From: Candidatus Sodalis endolongispinus
GTDB taxonomy: Bacteria > Pseudomonadota > Gammaproteobacteria > Enterobacterales > Enterobacteriaceae
Assembly (NCBI RefSeq): GCF_018777395.1
Contig: NZ_JAFJYC010000002.1
Location: forward strand, 62,001 to 126,000
Length of the DNA: 64,000 bases
Direction: 5' to 3'
In this document: one piece after another, positions 19,464 through 31,592 of the stretch
Layout: every line of letters starts with the position of its first letter
How positions within the stretch are numbered: the first letter of the stretch is position 1
Notes under the pieces: generated by a model
Seen by the model: the letters and a program-made list of their open reading frames with translations, nothing else
Told to the model about the DNA's origin: nothing
The model's database searches: none
Position numbers and translations under genes: made by a program

Positions 19464-19556
19464 ATTATGATTTTCTTGCGGCTTATAAGCAATTCACAGG
19501 CGCCGCATGCGGCAAAAGTGCGGATGGGTGTCTCTTGTTGCGCCGCTAATCGTTAA

Positions 19557-20543
<987 letters not shown>

Positions 20544-21087
20544 TTGCACCTTATTGCTGACGGCCGCAGGTTGGCAACTCAATATCTCAGCGCAATGGCC
20601 GATAATAAAACGGTGGCGGCGGGAGCGCGAAGGTATTTATCGTTGCTAACAATGGCGAGGTTAATCGGGCCGAGCATAGGTTGGCACAACGCACAGGGCT
20701 GCGAATGCTTTTTTTAAACCCTCACTCTGCGTTAAGTCATTTGAGCAATTATGGCCGGCGCTGAAAATAAAGAAATAATATAATTATAAAAAAATAATTT
20801 AATGAATGATGTCTATGGCTATTAACTATCGGCTATCGATTATCCGTTTTCGATGATTGGCAACCGAGCACCGGTGCGGCCGAGGCCTATCATTCTTGCG
20901 CGTTGCGTCAAGCGCTTTCGGTAACCGGCCAGCGTGGCGGTGCCCCGGGTAAGGTGGTGCGCTGAGTAAGGTTTTGTCTCAGGGCCGTCGGCCTGTCCGT
21001 CCGGCCTAACTTCTTTAGTCACGGCGTCAAGCTGTGGCTGAATCGTCGCGTATGTTGCGGCGCTAACGACATTGAGGTCTATAAAAC

Positions 21088-21978
21088 ATGAAGCATGCCA
21101 CTCTTATCGGCGCCCTATTGGCGGCGTCTTTATCACTGTTAATGCAGAATGCACAGGCGAAACACTACCTAATAGGCGCCTCGCTGCTGACTCAGCAGCA
21201 TCCGTTTTATATTGAACTGGCGAATGCCATGAAAGCCGAAGCGCAACGAGAGGATGTGACGCTTAATATTTCAATAGCCAATCAAGATCTGAATAAACAA
21301 TTATCGGATGTTGAGGACTTTATAACCAAAAAGGTCGACGCCATCATTATTTCACCGGTCGATTCACGCGACGTCCAGGCGGCCATTATCAAAGCGGAGA
21401 AAGCCGGCATACCGGTAGTCAGCGTTGATGTGGCCGCGGAAGGGGTACCCGTGATAAGCCATGTAGCGACCGACAATTATGCGGGTGGCGTAGAGGCCGG
21501 CCGGTTGATGGGGAAACTGCTCAACGGCAAAGGCGATGTGGCTATCATTGATTATCCGGCGCTGCAGTCGGTGGTTGCGCGGGTAGATGGTTTTAAAAAG
21601 GGTTTGGCCGCGACACCCGCAGTGAAGATTGTCGCGATTCAGCCGGGTATCACCCGCGCCGAAGCGCTGACCACCGCGCAAAATATCCTGCAGGGACACC
21701 CTAAACTGGACGGTCTGTTCGGTTTCGGCGATGACGCGGCGCTGGCCGCGGTGATCGCGGCGAAGTCGGCGCGCAATGATCACATCAAAATCATTGGCTT
21801 AGACGGTATGCCGGAGGCGCGCAAAGCGGTGGATAACGACCCGATTTTTGTCGCCGTTATCCAGCAATACCCGGACCAAATGGGCAGCAAAGCCGTAGCG
21901 GCGACCGTCGATTATCTCAACGGCAAAACGGTGCCGAAAACCATTGCCGTGGCCCCTGGCGTCTATCAAAAACCTTAA
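21088..21978 (+). CDS. Sugar ABC transporter periplasmic binding protein (RbsB-like)
   Basis: Intact, 296 residues. A signal peptide is clear (TLIGALLAASLSLLMQNAQA, cleavage before KHYLIG). The periplasmic-binding-protein type 4 fold is shown by DLNKQLSDVEDFITKKVDAI, IISPVDSRDVQAAI, AGIPVVSVD and a late IGLDGMPEARKAV. It delivers a pentose or hexose to the CUT2-type ABC importer encoded next. The import ATPase is broken, so function of the system is doubtful. Confidence 0.9.
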   Translation: MKHATLIGALLAASLSLLMQNAQAKHYLIGASLLTQQHPFYIELANAMKAEAQREDVTLNISIANQDLNKQLSDVEDFITKKVDAIIISPVDSRDVQAAIIKAEKAGIPVVSVDVAAEGVPVISHVATDNYAGGVEAGRLMGKLLNGKGDVAIIDYPALQSVVARVDGFKKGLAATPAVKIVAIQPGITRAEALTTAQNILQGHPKLDGLFGFGDDAALAAVIAAKSARNDHIKIIGLDGMPEARKAVDNDPIFVAVIQQYPDQMGSKAVAATVDYLNGKTVPKTIAVAPGVYQKP

Positions 21979-22058
21979 CGGAAAACGCACTGACCGGCGT
22001 CGACCGGGCAGACAAGGCCCGGCCGGCGCCTGGCCGCAGGCCTCAGTAACCGGAGAGC

Positions 22059-23551
22059 ATGATGTCGGACATTCAGCTGGAAGTACGCGATATCGCGAAA
22101 ACATTCGGTGCCGTAGTGGCACTGCAAAGCGTCAGTCTGACGTTACGCCGCGGCAGGGTGCATACGTTGCTGGGGGAAAATGGCGCCGGCAAATCGACGC
22201 TGATTAAGATTCTTGCCGGTCTGTACTCCCCCGATCGGGGGGCTATCGTTGTTGACGGCCATGCCGTGACGATACGCAATCCCGCTCATGCCCGCGCGTT
22301 AGGCATCGCCACCGTGTTTCAGGAATTGAGCCTCAGCAACAATATGACGGTAGCGGAGAATATCTACGCCAACCATGAGCCGGCACGGTGCGGTTTTATC
22401 CGTAATAGCCAAATGGTGGTCGACTGCCGGCGGCTGCTGGCGGAATTAGGCATTGAGGCTGACCCGCATCAGCGGGTGGGGCGCTGTCACTGGCGCACCG
22501 GCAATTGGTGGAAATTGCTAAGGCGCTCAGCTTTCCAGCCTCGGTGGTGATTATGGATGAACCAACGTCCTCGTTAAGCGACGGCGAGGCCGCTATTTTA
22601 TTCGGCATTATTGACCGCTTGAAAGCGCGTGGCTGCGCGCTGGTGTATATCTCCCATCGCATGGATGAAATCATGGGTGTGTCCGACGATATTACGGTCT
22701 TACGCGACGGTAGCTGTATTGCCACCCATCAGCGTGCCAATACCACTATCGCGCAACTCATCGCGCAAATGGTCGGTCGTGAAATGAAACATGTCTTCCC
22801 GCCGCGGTTAGGGGGTAGTCCTGACCCCGGCGCTGTGCCGCTGCTGGAGGTCAGGCATCTCAACCGACCGGGGCAGTTTGCCGATATCAGCTTCAGCGTC
22901 CGGCCGGGGGAGGTGCTGGGATTTTTTGGCCTGGTCGGCAGCGGGCGCAGCGATGTGATGAAGGGCATTTTCGGACTGACCCGATGCGAGGGCGACATTC
23001 TCTTGGCGGGTAAACCGGCGACTATCCGCTCTCCCGGCCAGGCCATCGCTCAAGGGATTGCGTTCGTCACCGAGAATCGAAAAGAAGAGGGGCTGGTGCT
23101 CAGTCACGATGTCAATCTCAACCTGCAACATATTGCATTTCAGCATGCCGGCCCGCTGATTAACCGGCGCCGGGAGCGGCAGACCACCCGGGAGGCGATT
23201 AGGCGGATGAAAATTCGCGTCAGTTCCCCTTATCAACGTGCCGGTACGCTAAGCGGAGGCAATCAGCAAAAAATCGTACTGGCCAAATGGCTGCAAAAAA
23301 CCCCACGGGTATTGATTCTTGATGAACCGACGCGGGGCGTCGACGTGGGCGCGAAGTATGAAATCTATCAGGCGGTAAGCCAATTGGCGGCCCAGGGGAC
23401 GGCGATTGTATTCATTTCCTCCGAACTGCCTGAGGTGATGGCGCTAAGCGATCGCCTGGTGGTGATGCGCGCCAAACGCATCGTGGACATTTATCCCTGT
23501 GCACAGTTAACCCCGGCCCAGTTCATTTCCGCCGCTACAGGAGTCGCATAA
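22059..23551 (+). pseudogene. Sugar ABC transporter ATPase with two ABC domains (RbsA-like), frameshifted
   Basis: The N-terminal domain has Walker A GENGAGKSTLIK and ATVFQELSL (Q-loop). After RVG the frame changes at the four-G run 22478-22481. Homology resumes with ALSLAHRQLVEIAKAL, then the first Walker B (VVIMDEPTSSLS). The second domain has the degenerate Walker A GLVGSGRSDVMKG, LSGGNQQKIVLAKWL and LILDEPTRGVDVGAK. Two-domain layout is the CUT2 type used for ribose, galactose and similar sugars. One base change would repair it. Confidence 0.9.
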
Positions 23552-24541
23552 ATTAGTGACAAAGCTCTCCTTTCTCCCGGACACCAGCGTGATGGTGCCG
23601 GTGCCGGCTTTATCCGCGCCGCGAAGCAGTATGGCGGCATCGTCGGCGGCCTGGTGGCCCTGGTGCTGTTGTTCAGCTTGCTAAACGGCAGCTTTTTTAC
23701 CGCCAATAATCTGACTAACATCGTGTTGCAGGTGTCGATTATTGCCATTACCGCCTACGGCATGACCTATGTGCTATTGCTGGGCGATATCGATTTGTCG
23801 GTGGGCGCCACCATCGCCCTGGTGGGGACCTTCGCCGCGCTGGGCCTGTCGTTTGACGTTCCTTTGCTGCTGGTGCTGCCGATGGCGATCGTCGCCGCAC
23901 TACTGTTGGGTTGCATTAACGGTGCCCTGACCGCGTTGGCCGGTATTCCTTCTTTTATCGTCACCGTCGCCACCATGGGGATTTTCCGCGGCGTGGCCTA
24001 CATCGTCACCGATGGGATGCCGGTCATGATAAGCAGCCCGGGTTTCCTGGCGCTGGGCAACGGCGAATGGCTGCTGATTCCGGTACCCATCTGGATCCTG
24101 GCTCTGCTGTTGGTGGTTAACCATGCGGTGCTCGGCCGCACGACCTTCGGGCGCAAAATCTATCTGACCGGCGGCAACCGGGAAGCGGCGCTATATTCCG
24201 GCATCAACGTGACCGCTTTGCGCATCAAGGTGTTCATGATAACCGCGCTGATGGCGGGCATCAGCGGGCTGATTCTTGCGTCGCGCTTGTACTCCGGCCA
24301 GCCCAACGCGGCGCTCAGCTATGAGCTGGACGCCATAGCCGCGGCCGTTTTGGGCGGTACCAGTCTTGCCGGTGGCTATGGCACGGTGATCGGCACCATG
24401 ATTGGCGCGCTGATTATCGGCGTCATCAACAACGGGATGAATTTGATGAATGTTCCCTATTTTTACCAAATGGTAGTGAAGGGGATGGTAATCCTGGTGG
24501 CGGTCTATGTCGACGTCAGAAATAAAAAGAAACGCGGTTGA
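23552..24541 (+). CDS. Sugar ABC transporter permease (RbsC-like), start codon doubtful
   Basis: The frame is open from just after the ATPase stop (TAA 23549-23551). The expected start position is ATT at 23552, well spaced from the upstream AGGAG, and is followed by [14 protein letters not shown], a normal N-terminus. The next in-frame start candidate is GTG at 23654, which would cut into helix 1. So the ATG may have mutated to ATT. Membrane segments and the CUT2 permease text [20 protein letters not shown] and [13 protein letters not shown] are intact. It formed the channel with two copies of the ATPase. Confidence 0.8.
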   Translation: MSDKALLSPGHQRDGAGAGFIRAAKQYGGIVGGLVALVLLFSLLNGSFFTANNLTNIVLQVSIIAITAYGMTYVLLLGDIDLSVGATIALVGTFAALGLSFDVPLLLVLPMAIVAALLLGCINGALTALAGIPSFIVTVATMGIFRGVAYIVTDGMPVMISSPGFLALGNGEWLLIPVPIWILALLLVVNHAVLGRTTFGRKIYLTGGNREAALYSGINVTALRIKVFMITALMAGISGLILASRLYSGQPNAALSYELDAIAAAVLGGTSLAGGYGTVIGTMIGALIIGVINNGMNLMNVPYFYQMVVKGMVILVAVYVDVRNKKKRG

Positions 24542-24579
24542 CCGGGGCGGCTTACAGCAAAAAAGAAGGAAATAGGGTG

Positions 24580-25555
24580 ATGAACAGTATCTATACCATT
24601 GGTGAAGTACTGGTGGAAATGATGGCGGCTAACATCGGCCAGGGATTTACCCATCCTGGCGTTTGGCACGGTCCCTATCCCAGCGGCGCACCGGCGATTT
24701 TTATCGATCAGGTCAGCAAGCTCGGGGTGTCCGGCGGCATTATCAGCTGTGTCGGCGATGACGGTTTCGGCCGGCTCAATGTCGACAGGCTGGCCGCGTG
24801 ATGGCATCGACACCCGCGGCATTCGCATGCTGGCCCAGGAAAGCACCGGCAGCGCCTTTGTCGCCTATCAATCCGGCGGCGAACGGGATTTCATTTTCAA
24901 TATCAAGCATTCCGCCTGCGGCCGCATTTCGCCCCAGCAGGTGGCGGAAACGCTGCCGGCAGAGTGTCGTCACCTGCATGTCATGGGCTCTTCGCTGTTT
25001 TCCTTCCAGATGGTGGATGCGGTGAAAGAGGCCGCTGAGCAGGTAAAAGCGGCCGGCGGCACGCTCTCTTTCGCCCCGAATATCCGCAAGGAAATGCTGG
25101 CCATACCCGAAATGCGCGATACGCTGCATTTCATGCTTGAGTTGACCGATTGTTACCTTCCCAGCGCCAGTGAGGTTTTGTTGCTGTCGCCGGCCAACGA
25201 CGTGCAGGGGGCCATAGACTGGTTTTTACAAAACGGCATCCGGGAAGTGGTCGTGAAGCGAGGCCGTGATGGCGCCAGCTACTACAGCGCCGAACAAACG
25301 CTCCATGTGCCCGGCCACCCGGTTATTGAAGTGGATCCTACCGGCGCCGGCGACTGTTTTGGCGGTGCATTCATCGCCTGTCGCCAGCGCGGTTTCAGCG
25401 TAAGCCAGGCGCTGTCTTACGCCAACGTCTGCGGCGCTCTGGCTGTCACCCGCCAAGGCCCCATGGAGGGCACCTCCAATCTTACGCAAATCGAGGCGTT
25501 TTTGCAGCGGCAGACGCCGGTTTCCGATAATCACAGAATTCAGGAACGTCAATGA
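24580..25555 (+). pseudogene. PfkB-family sugar kinase, copy 2, frameshifted
   Basis: Begins at ATG 24580 with [20 protein letters not shown]. Near 24795 one extra G turns [11 protein letters not shown] into a stop (LAA, TGA 24799-24801), and the rest follows in the next frame. It keeps ERDFIFNIKHSACG, FAPNIRKEML and the catalytic DPTGAGDCFGGAFIA. It is about as long as, and clearly similar to, copy 1 at 17242. Its 3' end overlaps the GatZ-like gene by 4 bases (ATGA). A tagatose- or ketose-phosphorylating role fits the aldolase neighbours. Confidence 0.88.
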
Positions 25556-26853
25556 AAACCTTAATAGCTCGACACAAACAGGGTGAACACCTGGGCATTT
25601 GTTCCGTGTGTTCTGCCCATCCGCTGGTGGTAGAGGCGGCGCTGCGCTTTGATCTGCATAGCGAGCGCCAGGTCTTGATTGAAGCCACCTCCAATCAGGT
25701 TAATCAATTTGGCGGTTATACCGGCATGACGCCGGCGGGCTTTCGCGATTTTGTTCAGGCCATTGCCGCCCGGGTCGGCTTTCCGCTTTTCCGTTTGATC
25801 CTGGGCGGGGATCATCTCGGCCCTAACTGCTGGCGCTATGAACCCGCTGAGGTCGCGATGGCGAAAGCTGCGCAGCTGGTGGCCGACTATGTGCGGGCGG
25901 GGTTTTGCAAAATTCACCTTGATGCATCAATGCCCTGCCTGGACGATCCGGTGCCGTTGCCGCCGGAAACGGTCGCGCTGCGGGCGGCGCAGCTTTGCGC
26001 TGCGGCCGAGGCCAGCGCCAGCGACGCCCAACGGCAGGCGTTGTGCTATGTCATTGGTACCGAAGTGCCGGTCTCCGGCGGCGAGGCGGACACAATAGGC
26101 AAGGTGCATGTGACCACGACCACCTCCGCGCAGGAAACGCTAAGCCTGCATGAAACGGCCTTCCGCCGGCTGGGGCAGGCGCAGGCGTTTGGCCGTATCA
26201 TCGCCCTGGTGGTTCAGCCTGGGGTGGAGTTCGATCACAGCAATATCATTCACTATCGCCCGGCCGCCGCCCAGGCGCTGTCGCGCTTTATCGCCACCAC
26301 GCTATGGGTGTTTGAGGCCCACTCTACCGATTATCAGACCCCGCAGGCGTTAGCACAGCTGGTGCAGGACCACTTTGCCATCCTGAAAGTCGGACCGGCG
26401 CTGACATTCGCTTTACGCGAGGCGATTTTCAGTTTGGCGCTAATGGAAAAAGCGTTGGTGCCGACAGAACGGCAAAGCCATATTCTGGCGGTGATCGACA
26501 GCGTCATGCTGGATGAGCCAAAATATTGGGAACAGTATTACCATCCGCGCCACTCCCAGGCGATGGTGGATTTACACTACAGTCTGTCCGATCGCATCCG
26601 CTACTATTGGCCGCAGGATCGCATCGCGGCGGCGCTGCGCCAGTTGATTGGCCAACTGAGCGCCTGCCGTTTGCCCCTTGGCATGTTAAGTCAATATTTC
26701 CCGTTACAATACCGGCGGGTGGTGGCGGGGGAATGCCGTGCGGATCCGCACAGTCTTATCATGGACAAAATCCAGGATGTGCTGCGGGATTACGCCTATG
26801 GCTGCCGGCCGCAGGCGGTCGCAGAGCCGGAGGTGCACGCGCTGTCGCGCTAA
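25552..26853 (+). CDS. Class II tagatose-bisphosphate aldolase non-catalytic subunit (GatZ/KbaZ-like)
   Basis: Intact, 433 residues, the usual length. Family features include [32 protein letters not shown], the [11 protein letters not shown] segment, EAHSTDYQT and [17 protein letters not shown]. GatZ/KbaZ proteins stabilise and activate the GatY/KbaY catalytic subunit. The catalytic partner at 19569 is broken, which leaves this subunit without its local partner. It is translationally coupled to the kinase upstream. Recent work assigns some relatives independent roles, so the product may not be useless. Confidence 0.88.
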   Translation: MKTLIARHKQGEHLGICSVCSAHPLVVEAALRFDLHSERQVLIEATSNQVNQFGGYTGMTPAGFRDFVQAIAARVGFPLFRLILGGDHLGPNCWRYEPAEVAMAKAAQLVADYVRAGFCKIHLDASMPCLDDPVPLPPETVALRAAQLCAAAEASASDAQRQALCYVIGTEVPVSGGEADTIGKVHVTTTTSAQETLSLHETAFRRLGQAQAFGRIIALVVQPGVEFDHSNIIHYRPAAAQALSRFIATTLWVFEAHSTDYQTPQALAQLVQDHFAILKVGPALTFALREAIFSLALMEKALVPTERQSHILAVIDSVMLDEPKYWEQYYHPRHSQAMVDLHYSLSDRIRYYWPQDRIAAALRQLIGQLSACRLPLGMLSQYFPLQYRRVVAGECRADPHSLIMDKIQDVLRDYAYGCRPQAVAEPEVHALSR

Positions 26854-26894
26854 GGAGTAACGCCGGGGCTTGAACACGCCGTGGCGCTTAAAGC

Positions 26895-27206
26895 TGACGT
26901 TAGGGCGTTAGCGCGACCGCTCCGGGTATCGGTAGCGCAATGAGTGGGGCACTTGGCGTATCAGGGCCTATCGCGCGGGGCCGGGATCGGTTAAGGAATG
27001 ACGTTAGGGCGTTAGCGCGACCGTCCCGGGTATCGGTAGCGCAATGAGCGGGGCACTTGGCGTATCAGGGCCTATCGCGCGGGGCCGGGATCGGTTAAGG
27101 AATGACGTTAGAACGTTAGCGCGACCGCCCCGGGTATCGGTAGCGCAATGAGCTGGGTACCTGGCGTATCAGGGTATATCGCGTGGGGGGCGGGATCGGT
27201 CAAGGC
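26895..27206. repeat. 104-bp tandem repeat, three copies
   Basis: Units start at 26895, 26999 and 27103 with TGACGTTAG followed by CGTTAGCGCGACCG, then GGTATCGGTAGCGCAATGAG and the final GGGATCGGT. The third copy is the most diverged. The array fills most of the 595-bp gap between the GatZ-like gene and the EAL gene; 27207-27448 holds no gene that I can see. A TATAAT lies at 27385. Confidence 0.92.
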
Positions 27207-27448
27207 AAGTAGCGCGCCGGGGCCAGAATGGGTATAAGGAAAGCTGGCGCCGGGCGCATGCGGGAGAGCTTTTTTGTCCGCGCGGCGTGTGCGAACGTCG
27301 CGCTATGGCGGCTTTTGCCACGCGCGTAGCGCCTGTCTGGGCGGGCGCTTTGACGCTTCATTACGCGCATTATCGCTGACGAGATATAATAAATACGTTG
27401 GGCTGAAAAACGTAGCGCCAAACGTCATTATCTTTCTCGGGAGGCGGG

Positions 27449-29245
27449 ATGCTGGATCATTTTGGCGGGAAGGAAAGCGAGAGCGAACGGCGCAACATGA
27501 TTGATGCGCTGGCGCGCGGAGAGCAGGCCGGTATCTTTAACCTGATAACCGCGCTAACGTGTAAAATCCTGGCGGCGCCGACCAGCTTGATAACGTTCGT
27601 CGGGCAAGAAAAACAGGTAATTTATGCCAAACATAATTTTCCGCTGGATGAAACCCCGCGTGAGGATTCATTCTGCCGTTTCGTGGTAGACGCGCAACAA
27701 ACGCAGGTGGTCAATGACGCCCGCCAGGATGCGCGTTTCAGCCAGAACCCGCTGGTGCAGGGCTTTCCCAATATCCGGTTTTACGCCGGCACGCCACTGG
27801 TCACCAAAAATAATATCGCCATCGGTAGCCTGTGTATCATCGATTATCAGCCGCGCACCCTGAACCATCACGAACGGGAGCGGCTGGAAGCTCTCGGCGC
27901 CATGGTCACAGCGTTCATGCAAGAAACCCATCGGCTGGGCCTTATCGATCCTGTGACGCTGTTACCCAACCGGCAGCGGCTTTATGATGAACTGGCTGAG
28001 CTAGATGAGCGCGTGCCGCGCTACGGACTGGCGCTGGTGGAAACTACCGAGATCGTCCGCCTGTATGATACCGCCAAAGCGTTCGGTATCGCGATGGTAG
28101 AGGCACACATCCTAGCGGTGGCGCAGCGCATGAGGGAGGCGCTGGGAGCACGCTATCGTCTTTACAGCGTGGCGTTCGGCCGGTTTTCCATACTGTATGA
28201 TGAGAAGGACACCGCCGATCTTTTGGACAACCTTCGCCGTTTGCGCACCGCGTTAAACGCCGGCTATGAGCGGTTTTATACCCTGACGTTTGAACTGAAC
28301 ACCGGTTTAACCCGCTTTGATACGGCGACCCGTCCCCAGCCGCAGCAAATTCTGCGCGAATGCATGAGCGCGCTGCATGACGCCGTGAGCAGTAAGCAGG
28401 GCGTCATGCGCTATCATCCCGATAACGACCTGACGCAACAGCGGCTGACTACCATTGTGCAGGACTTGACCAAACGTATCTCGTCGACTGCGGGGTTTGC
28501 CATCCATTATCAGCCGAAACTGAACCTGCGCACCGGCATGATTGAAAGCGCCGAGGCGCTGATTCGCTGGCGGCATCCGCAGTTCGGCGACATCTCGCCG
28601 GCGGAGTTTATCCCGGTGGCGGAAAAGTCCGGGGCGATTTCCGCCATCACCCGCTGGGTGCTGCGCGAAGTGCTGAAACATATGGCGCTGTGGCGTGAGC
28701 AGGGCTGCCCGCTGGCGGTATCGGTCAACGTCTCGGTTCAGGATCTGGCCAGCGCTCGTTTCCTGCGGCTGATGCGTGAACTGAGAAAAGCGTATCCGCA
28801 GGCGGCGGCGCAGCTGGAATGTCTGGAAACGCAGGAAATATTGCATAACGAACGGGCATTGACCCACCTTGACACACTTAAACGCGAAGGTTACCGCATC
28901 GCCATTGATGATTTCGGCGCCGGTTACAGCAATCTTGGCTATTTGATTACTATTCCGGCGGACGTTATCAAGATCGACCGCTCGCTGATAAGCAATATGG
29001 CGGTCGATGCGCGTAATCGGGTGATATTAACCTATCTTATAAAAATGCTGCATGATCTGCATTATCAGGTGATCGCCGAGGGGGTCGAAGACCAGGAGAC
29101 ATTTGACGAAGTCTCTGCGTTGGGGTTTGACGGTGCGCAGGGTTTTTATATTTCCCGTCCGCTGCCGCTGGCGGCATTGGGTCAGTATATGGCAACGGTA
29201 GGGCAGCCGTGGCGCAGGGAAACAGACGCGGCGTCGCCGCTCTGA
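27449..29245 (+). CDS. GAF - degenerate GGDEF - EAL protein, likely cyclic-di-GMP phosphodiesterase
   Basis: Intact, 598 residues, start ATG 27449 preceded by GGGAGG. The N-terminal GAF domain (about residues 20-160) has DSFCRFVVDAQQTQVVNDA and FYAGTPLVTKNNIAIGSLC. The GGDEF position (about 165-320) reads AFGRF, so no diguanylate cyclase activity is expected. The EAL domain (about 350-580) is complete: AEALIRW, NVSVQDL, LECLETQ, IDDFGAGYSN, KIDRSL, AEGVED and GAQGF, i.e. the metal-binding and catalytic residues. It should hydrolyse cyclic-di-GMP in the cytosol in response to a GAF ligand. Confidence 0.88.
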   Translation: MLDHFGGKESESERRNMIDALARGEQAGIFNLITALTCKILAAPTSLITFVGQEKQVIYAKHNFPLDETPREDSFCRFVVDAQQTQVVNDARQDARFSQNPLVQGFPNIRFYAGTPLVTKNNIAIGSLCIIDYQPRTLNHHERERLEALGAMVTAFMQETHRLGLIDPVTLLPNRQRLYDELAELDERVPRYGLALVETTEIVRLYDTAKAFGIAMVEAHILAVAQRMREALGARYRLYSVAFGRFSILYDEKDTADLLDNLRRLRTALNAGYERFYTLTFELNTGLTRFDTATRPQPQQILRECMSALHDAVSSKQGVMRYHPDNDLTQQRLTTIVQDLTKRISSTAGFAIHYQPKLNLRTGMIESAEALIRWRHPQFGDISPAEFIPVAEKSGAISAITRWVLREVLKHMALWREQGCPLAVSVNVSVQDLASARFLRLMRELRKAYPQAAAQLECLETQEILHNERALTHLDTLKREGYRIAIDDFGAGYSNLGYLITIPADVIKIDRSLISNMAVDARNRVILTYLIKMLHDLHYQVIAEGVEDQETFDEVSALGFDGAQGFYISRPLPLAALGQYMATVGQPWRRETDAASPL

Positions 29246-29264
29246 GCGCCGGCGCATACCCGTC

Positions 29265-31446
29265 TCAACTGTGGACGCCGTCGGGCGGCGATGCGCTGGC
29301 CAAAAGCGTTGTGACGCGCTGTTCCGATAACGCATTCGAGAACAATGGGCCCTGAAGTTCGTTACAGCCGACCTGCGCCAGCGCGGCCCGTTTTTCTTCA
29401 CTGTCCACGCCACGGGCGGTGACCGACACGCCCATGGCATGCCCCAGACGGATGACCGATTCGATGATGGCCGCCGCATTGTCGTCCTGACCCATATGCT
29501 GGATAAACGAGGGGTCGATTTTGATTTTATCCACCGGGAATTGGTTGAGGTGCCGAATGCTGGAGTAGCGGACGCCAAAATTTTCCACGGTAATTTTAAA
29601 GCCGTTGGCCCGCAGCGATTGCAGGATGCCGAGGGCGTAATTGTCCTGGTTAAATAAAACGCTTTCGTTAACGCCCAGTTAGATGCGCGACGGGTCGCAT
29701 TGCTGCACCTGGAGAATCGCTAAGACGCGCTCGACGAAATCCGGGCTGTAAAAATGCACCGGCGTGATGCTCACCGCGATAAATCGGTCCGGCCATTGCT
29801 GGGCAATGCGGCAGGATTGGGTCAGCATCCACTCCCCCAGAGCGATGCTTAAGCCGCTCTCTTCGGCCGTCAATAGTAACTGCGACGATGACAAATAGCG
29901 GTGCTGCGGGTGCTGCCAGCGTAATTGCGCCTCGAAGCCGACAATCCGCTCCCCGGTGATATCCACTTGTGGCAGGAAATGCAGCGACAACGCCTCTGGC
30001 AGGCGTAGCTCAGCACGGAGATCGCGCGCGATCGCTTCGCGCGCGCGCAGCGACTCGTCCTGGGATTGCTCGAACCACTGGAATCCGTCGCGGCAGCGGG
30101 ACTTGGCGGCGTACAGGGCGATGCCGGCTTTGCGTTTCAAATCCTCTTTTTCGATAGCATCCGTCGGCGCCAGCGCCACCCCGATACTGACACCGATAAA
30201 AATATCGTGCCCGCCGAGATGAAACGGCTGCTTGACGGCATCAATAATGTGTAGACCGAGCGCCCGCACATCTTGCCGCGCCTTGACGTCGCGTTGCAAA
30301 ATCATGAATTCATCGCCACCGGTACGTGCCACCAGACAGCCTTCGCGTACCAGCGTGGACAGCCGCGTCGCCACCGCTTTAATAAGCGCGTCGCCGCCGT
30401 GATGGCCCCCAGGCTGTCGTTAACCTGCTTGAACCGATCCAAATCCAACGCCAGCAGTGCCGTGCAGTCTGATTGGCGTGCGGGGTAGGCCAGCGCTTGC
30501 GCCAAGCCATCGTCGAGCATCGCCCGGTTGGGCAAGCCGGTGAGCACATCGTGATAGGCGACGTGCAGCGCCTGTGCCTCGCTCGCCTGCAGCGCAATCA
30601 CAGTTTGGCGCAGACGCAGCGCCGATTGCCAGATGGCGCGCATCATCCAGGCTATCACGGCAAGCAGCAGCACCGCGACCGGCAGTATCACGGGCCAGGT
30701 AGCGCGCAGTACTTCGGCGCCGGGATGCTGTGGCCGCCAGCGGATAGCGCTGACCGGCTGTCCCTGCGGGTCGATAAGCGTCAGGGCGGTCTCGCGACGG
30801 TTCTGAGGAGTAGCGCTGAAGCGTAAAGGATTAAGCAGGTGGCGATGGCTTAACGCGTCGATGAAGGTGGCGTCCAGCGGCACCACGCTAAGCAAATAGA
30901 ACACCGGGCCGGTGGCACCGGCCGGCGCACTCACCGGGCTTACGGCGATCACCACCGGTTGATCAGCAACACGGGCAAAGGCGGCCAGACCGCGCGGCAC
31001 CAGATGCAGCGCCGGCGTCAGATGTGCGCTATTCGCGCGCGCCGCCAGCGGGGCATTTTGCGGCAGGCGGGACGCGGCAGTAATAAGCGGTGCCGCCAGC
31101 GGCAACAACGGCAGCACCGCCTGTGGCGCAAACCCCTGGCCGTTCACTGCGGCGTAAATACCCTGCCGGTGGGCGTTAAGCAGATACACCTTCTGATGAT
31201 GGAATACCGTAAACAGCCAACCGCCGATATTTTCGTCCAGCCAGTGGCGGTCGGGGGCAGGCCGGGTGAGTTGTGCGTAAACCGGTGGCCAGGCGGCGAT
31301 GCTGTATTGTTGCACCGCCAGTTCGTGCAGCTGATGCTCGCCGCCGCGGCGCTCAGCGTCAGGAGCAACACCAGCAGTAAATGGAATGAAACATTTTTGT
31401 AGTAAGTGCGGCGAAATCCCTCGGGTAAAGCCATACGATTATTCAA
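29265..31446 (-). pseudogene. Membrane GGDEF-EAL protein with periplasmic sensor, one stop and two frameshifts
   Basis: N-terminal membrane segment and periplasmic sensor (CHASE4-like) start at 31446. Frame shifts occur near 31320 (SISCTNW versus QLHELAVQQYSIAAW) and near 30400 (VNDSLG). The GGDEF motif is intact (ARTGGDEFMILQ). The EAL domain is degenerate: FEAQLRW for EAL, ENFG for DDFG and ARGVD for AEGVE. It is also split by a TAA at 29679-29681 (SRI-stop-LGVNES, likely a Glu codon). So the ancestor looks like a cyclase, not a phosphodiesterase. It is convergent with the GAF-EAL gene. Confidence 0.85.
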
Positions 31447-31592
31447 CTGTCAATGTTTCCTGTCGCGCTGCAGCGGCTGCGGGTCTTGGTAATATCACAC
31501 CCCTTAGGCTAGAAGAGGCTAACCGTTTAAGCCAGTTTTGTTCGCCTGCGGCTATTCTGACGCAGCGCGTTGCCGCGGCGGCGGGTCGGGCG

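Noticed and set aside
27350..27390. TTGACG plus TATAAT as a promoter for the EAL gene
   Set aside because: The spacing of about 29 bases is too long for a sigma-70 promoter; the TATAAT alone may still act.
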